This document shows, one piece after another, positions 59,392-64,000 of a stretch of DNA of 64,000 nt. This stretch comes from Hemibagrus wyckioides (taxonomy: Eukaryota > Chordata > Actinopteri > Siluriformes > Bagridae). Where the stretch lies: assembly GCF_019097595.1 (NCBI RefSeq), contig NC_080718.1, positions 13,300,657 through 13,364,656 on the forward strand. Direction: 5' to 3'. Position 1 is the first letter of the stretch, and every line of letters begins with the position of its first letter. The translations under genes and the position numbers were made by a program. Under the pieces are notes generated by a model. That model was not told where the DNA came from and searched no databases. It worked only from the letters and a program-made list of their open reading frames with translations.

Positions 59392-59462
<71 letters not shown>
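59392..59462. repeat. (TA)n tract, right half
   Basis: About 35 uninterrupted TA units continuing beyond the transposon. Confidence 0.97.
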
Positions 59463-59464
<2 letters not shown>

Positions 59465-60597
59465 AAAGTAATAAAATAGTAGTAGTAAATAAAATATATT
59501 TTTTAACAAACCTCCAACTGATCCAGCTGAATGAAAAGAAAGTACTTTCCTTTTTCATATATACTGTACAGTCTGTAGGCTGTTTTCCCCCACGGCTTCT
59601 GTTACTTTTATTGAATTAGTATAATAAATTCAAGAACATAAAGTAATGCTTTTCCCCAATTCTAGGTCTCTTAAATAGTAAATGTGCTGAAACTGTACAA
59701 GGCAAAGTTGTTTAAAACCATATGCCATGAAATTGAGGCTAATCATGGGGTGGCTTATGAGATTTTTACAGCTAAGTTTATGAAATACAAACTTGTTTGT
59801 ATATGAGTAGAGTGATCCAGCACACATAGCACAGTATTTTTATCATTTTATGTATGTCAATTAATTTGAAGTTAGCGTTCTAGTAGTTTTGTTCCCTTAA
59901 ATTCTAAGCTTTTTATGCGTATACTGCACATCAGTACAAGTACACATCATACACTTTCTCTAAGCAGCAAGGTTTTATTTCACAAAAATCAATGTCATTT
60001 TCAATGTCTGACGACACTGGCATCAAATAAAAGAATGCCAAGCTATTTCCAGTACCAGGGTTATATACGTGCATTTAAGGTTATAATTATTTTAAATTCA
60101 TCTGTGACAATAGAATTTGCTTTAGGCAGAAGATCAATACAAATGGAATCAACCAACAAGCCTGCACAGATCTCACAGACACCTTCATAAACAGCAGTTT
60201 AATGAAAGGCAAGCTTGTGTAACATATTACATACAGAAGTTCTTCTTTTACTTTAGCCTAAAAAGATTATTATCCATGCTCAACACAAAGCAATAACGAT
60301 AACGACATTCTTCTGATTCTTGGAATGTTAAATTATTATAATTTTGCCAAAGGGAAATAATAATGCAATTGCCGACATTCTCATTTGGTCCACTATAAAT
60401 AGTTAAACATTGATCTATGGTTTAATATTTGCCACCCAACAGAGATGACAATGGGTTATTACCTTGACAGAGGACTGTAATGTGTTCTCACATACAAGCG
60501 ATTATTTAAACACAAGCTGGCAGTGTGTGTGTGTGTGTATCTTGTAGAGATAAATAAAGATAATAAAATTACATTTTGCTATAAGGTCTTTCTTGAT

Positions 60598-60598
<1 letters not shown>
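59463..60598. other. noncoding sequence, nothing recognised
   Basis: AT-rich unique-looking DNA with a short (GT)n near 60518-60538. Confidence 0.45.

Positions 60599-60639
<41 letters not shown>
60599..60639. repeat. (AAT)n microsatellite
   Basis: About 13 ATA/AAT units. Confidence 0.95.
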
Positions 60640-60640
<1 letters not shown>

Positions 60641-60674
60641 AAGAATTTTCATATTTTTAAGATAAAATGCTGTG

Positions 60675-60808
60675 TGGATGGACTGGTGACCTGTCCAGGG
60701 TGTACCCCTGCCTTTCGCCCTATGTGTGCTGGGATAGGCTCCAGCAGACCCCCATGACCCTAGGAATCCTAGGAGTAAGCGGGTATAGACAATGAATGAA
60801 TGAATGAA
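60675..60808 (+). repeat. dispersed repeat tail
   Basis: GTGGATGGACTGGTGACCTGTCCAGGGTGTACCCCTGCCTTTCGCCC, GGATAGGCTCCAGCAGACCCCC and GCGGGTATAGACAATGAATGAATGAATG form the tail of the fish repeat whose head is at 3237; only the 3' part is present. Some GT units follow at 60813-60827. Confidence 0.7.
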
Positions 60809-61559
60809 AATGCTGTGTGTGTGTGTGTTCGTGTGTTTTGTTTGTTTGTTTGTTTTTATGCCTGCTGAATTGTATTGTTAGTTTAGCACAGGGAGGCAAA
60901 CACGTAGATATGTAATTGGAAGAGGCATCAATTAAGATGTTATGAGGTTATGTAAGCAGGTGATTTACAGTAAGACTGCCAGAGAACACAGACATGCCAG
61001 CAGGGAAAGTCAATTCTGATGCTGAATGAGGTCCAGAGGTGAAATGCATTAGTCTGGTAAAAAATAAATAAATAAAGGAGAAGAAAACTGACTCATGCAG
61101 TTGGAGGCAGAGTTTAGGGTGAATGAACACAAAGGGCAACAGCAAACAGTGGTGTATATAAGGTTCTAGATGTAATGCCAATGGCAGTGATATTCACTTA
61201 CAGCCTGTGAATTTTATCTCATTGTCTGTGACTGTTCAAAGAAATTAAATTCCCAGAAGCCATCAGTAGGTTCTCTCTTACATTCCCTACTCTCGTTACG
61301 GCATACCTGTATTATTCGATTTTATTGCAGTTAATAAATTATTCATAGTACTTTCTAAATAAAAAGCATACACAAGGGATAAAACAAAACCTATGGTTAA
61401 ATTCACCACAGTTAAGAATGAAGTAAATGTTGTGTGATCTTAAGTTTCCTTACATTAGTATGATTCTGGAGAATGCATACCAATGAATAGAATATTTAAT
61501 TGGGGAGAGTAGAGATATGTCTGAGGTTTAATACTCACACCTGTTTCTCCTGATCTCTA
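60809..61559. other. noncoding sequence, nothing recognised
   Basis: AT-rich with TTTG units near 60838-60855. Confidence 0.45.
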
Positions 61560-61745
61560 TTCAGAATCTGGTGTATGGTCATTGAGCCGTGGTATCCCTG
61601 CACTCTCTAATGAGACTAGATGGGTCATTAATGAGCTGCACAGTGAGAGGAGATGCCTGTGAAGTCAAGGGCAGAGATTTTATCACCAAATCTGCTGCTG
61701 GACTTCAAGAGTCATTACCGAACATCAAACATGTGATTTAAGCAC
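61560..61745. promoter_or_regulatory. candidate conserved noncoding block
   Basis: Compact complex stretch with GGTCATTAATGAGC, TCTAATGAGAC and CATTGAGCCG, no repeats, flanked by AT-rich DNA. Inferred only. Confidence 0.28.
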
Positions 61746-63039
61746 ACAGCATATTACTTTCGGTCCTTGGTCTTTTGGTCTTCTTTTTCTATCATCTTTT
61801 TTAATGGATAAAGAAGTGCAGCCAGTTCCTGGTTTGTTAGCACACTTTGAGAGTACAGCCAAAAATAGTTGTGTAAAATAAGCCTTACAAATTATGTTCT
61901 GGATTTTTTACTCAAACAACAAAAGTATTTAGCTTTCCTCAAACAAAAAAATATCCTGGGGGCACAGAAAGGAAATAATTATGTATTTTCTCATGACATA
62001 AACCCATCTTTAGAGTATCACACAAATTCTAAGCATAACTGGAGATGTGTGTTTTGACCAAATAAGATCAAGACCGCACTTTCTTGCCAAGTACATCATC
62101 TGCATTTTGAGGGAAAAGCTAACTGCCCATTGTAAAATATGGATCGCTGATGTCTTGTAAAGTTTAATGGTATTGTAAGTTTCCCAACCTAAAGTACCAT
62201 AACCTGGTAGTCAGATTTAGATTTAGATTCCTAATGAGCAAACCAGACACAACTCAGACTTCTGAGTGCCATCAGATACAGTCATGAGTCATTATTCTTT
62301 CATAGCAGAATGTATCAAAGTCAAACAATGCTTCAGGTGTGTTAAGAATCTTCAGTACAAGCACCAGGGACATTTTTTTTTTAATTTTGTTAAAGTTTTA
62401 GCTTTAAGTTTGTCATATCCAAGTGAAGTTATCCACAGAATAATGCCTTTATAGACATTCCAACACTTCAGACGCTTCAAACCGCTGTCGGTCTGAATGC
62501 AACCGAGGTGGTGTATGTATCCTGCCAATGCCAGTTGACGCGTATATAACTGTAAATAAATTTAGACAACAGGGGTTATTAGGCTATCCAAGTAAGACCA
62601 TACCTTTAGGGTATGCATGATACCATCCACATCAATCTCACAGCAAACCTGAGATGTACCTTCCAGAATAATACATTACCTGCAATAATTCAAGCACAAG
62701 CAATAGGATAAATATTTTTTTTACAAGCATTGCTAGTTGTTGACCTGCACACACCATGTAATGAATATTAAAATAGATAGGCATTAGTGATACCATTAAG
62801 TACAAATAGGACCAGAACAGTGCATTTGGAAATTTGACACATGCACAGATAAGAGGATGATGAAGGTGGGAAAGGGGCAATATATATTAGCTTTTGCACA
62901 TTTTTCTGAAGTGCCAATACCTCTGAAGGGCGTAATATATTTATTTTAATTACACTACCACTACACTGTGACAATTGAGTTATAGGGTCTTTGCCAGTTT
63001 ATTAGTCTAATTGTTAGTTCCTTCTTCTCAGGTGGCAGC
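61746..63039. other. noncoding sequence, nothing recognised
   Basis: AT-rich unique-looking DNA. Confidence 0.45.
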
Positions 63040-63345
63040 CATGTCTGTGTATTACATAATCATATGTTGGAGCACGTTTCTTAATGTAACCATTTGGAAG
63101 ACGGCGATCATGTTCTCATCAGATTGAGAGCTGCTGCATCTTAAGCACAGGCACTCGTTATGAGAAGAATGGCTAAAATATCCCTACCTAAATTGCTTAT
63201 GTGAGGTCATACAGGTGAAAGGCACATGTGGACTAATGATCCATATTGGCTTTTAAGGCTATGATATTAATCTCTGGCGTCCCTCACTCCCTTATGTAGC
63301 TCAGGTCAAAACTGATTGACCTTCCGTCAAAGAAAATGAATTATA
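63040..63345. promoter_or_regulatory. candidate conserved noncoding block
   Basis: A repeat-free stretch with GACGGCGATCATG, CTTATGTGAGGTCATACAGGTG, AGGTCAAAACTGATTGACC (a two-fold symmetric nuclear-receptor-like AGGTCA/TGACC pair) and TGATCCATATTGG. No supportable frame. Inferred. Confidence 0.3.
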
Positions 63346-64000
63346 TGTGCTTCTTATTTTATTTGTCATGGAAAAAACATTGCATTGCTAGTGAAACATT
63401 TCTGCACGTGTCAGCATTTTCTTTTACTTGCATGAACCTAAATGCATGTGTGTATTTTTTTTTTTTAATTCCAGATGTTTTGTTCCATTTCATGTAATAC
63501 CCATTAACCAGTGACAAACTGAACCTGATTTCAGCAGTATTTGTGAAATTTAATCAAGACACAATTTGCTAAGTTTACAAAAGTATTTCATTTTTGTTAG
63601 CATGGCATATTTGGGAGGTAAATATTACATCAAACAGTATATATGGGTTTCTATAAGACCTGAGAGACTTTTGTGTAAGTAGCAATGTCTATAGAAATTG
63701 CAGGTTTACTGAGAACTAAATAAAATGTCTAATTTAGTACTGATTTCCATCAGATTAAGCCTGGTGCTTAATCTACATATAAATCTTTGAGTAAAACCTT
63801 TGATTTTCTCTCACTTACACTCAATAGCACCTTGCAATGCATTTTCATGTGTATGCTTTTATAACAGAGCTTCAAAGCACCTAATGAAGTTGAGTCATAT
63901 CCACACAACATCACCAATGTCTACTGATTTGGTCCAGAGAGGTGTGCTATGACAAACTGCAGCTTTCTGCCCCCCCCCCCCCCCCACTCAGGGAATTCTG
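63346..64000. other. noncoding sequence with poly-C at the end
   Basis: AT-rich DNA ending in a run of 16 C at 63970-63985, near the window edge. Nothing else recognised. Confidence 0.5.

Noticed and set aside
63970..63985. Poly-C as a functional element
   Set aside because: A simple homopolymer; may vary or be an assembly-sensitive run.

Overview
The window is AT-rich vertebrate DNA, almost certainly from a teleost fish. The evidence is its repeat content: degenerate Tc1/mariner elements of several fish-type families, tRNA-derived SINE remnants, a Ty3/gypsy chromovirus of the fish sushi type, L2/CR1-like LINE scraps, and dense CA/GT, GA, TA, GATA and ATT microsatellites. Several repeats look like those I associate with catfishes and other otophysan fishes (the TAGCCTTGTGG-headed SINE with its TCTGCCAAATGCC tail, and the long 'CACAATCACACACACTCAC' repeat). 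That placement is recognition from memory, not a search.

I find no host protein-coding gene. Apart from transposon-derived pol and transposase, no reading frame exceeds about 150 codons, and the longer ones fall in simple repeats or lack splice context and family resemblance. The window reads as a gene desert or the inside of a very large intron.

Layout: 1-8100 is mostly single-copy sequence with compositionally complex, homeobox-motif-rich blocks that look like conserved noncoding elements, interrupted by a composite SINE-like repeat (3237-3703), a polypurine tract (4254-4394) and a G-rich cluster (4561-4605). 8.8-20.7 kb carries dispersed fish repeats, a Tc1 fragment with duplicated inverted ends beside a (TA)n(GATA)n array (16.1-16.6 kb), a LINE reverse-transcriptase scrap (19.5-19.9 kb) and a minus-strand Tc1 copy (20.1-20.65 kb). 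The central feature is a bounded LTR retrotransposon, 23202-26772, with two LTRs and a 5-bp target duplication. It has lost gag, protease and the primer-binding site, and its pol is broken by two frame changes and a stop. 27-38 kb holds two SINEs, one with a long target duplication, two more Tc1 copies and a telomere-like TTAGGG run inside a fish repeat. 38-64 kb alternates candidate regulatory blocks (39.2-40.0, 41.8-42.1, 61.6-61.7, 63.0-63.3 kb) with Tc1 remnants (47.2-48.2, 53.0, 54.2, 58.8-59.4 kb) and microsatellites.

No new multi-gene system is visible. The most unusual items are a telomere-like patch at a break point inside the retroelement pol, a Tc1 derivative that split a (TA)n tract, an inverted duplication of Tc1 ends, a 20-bp perfect inverted repeat spanning 319 bp, and the candidate noncoding regulatory blocks. 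Family names for repeats rest on recognition; alignment to a curated repeat library would settle them.
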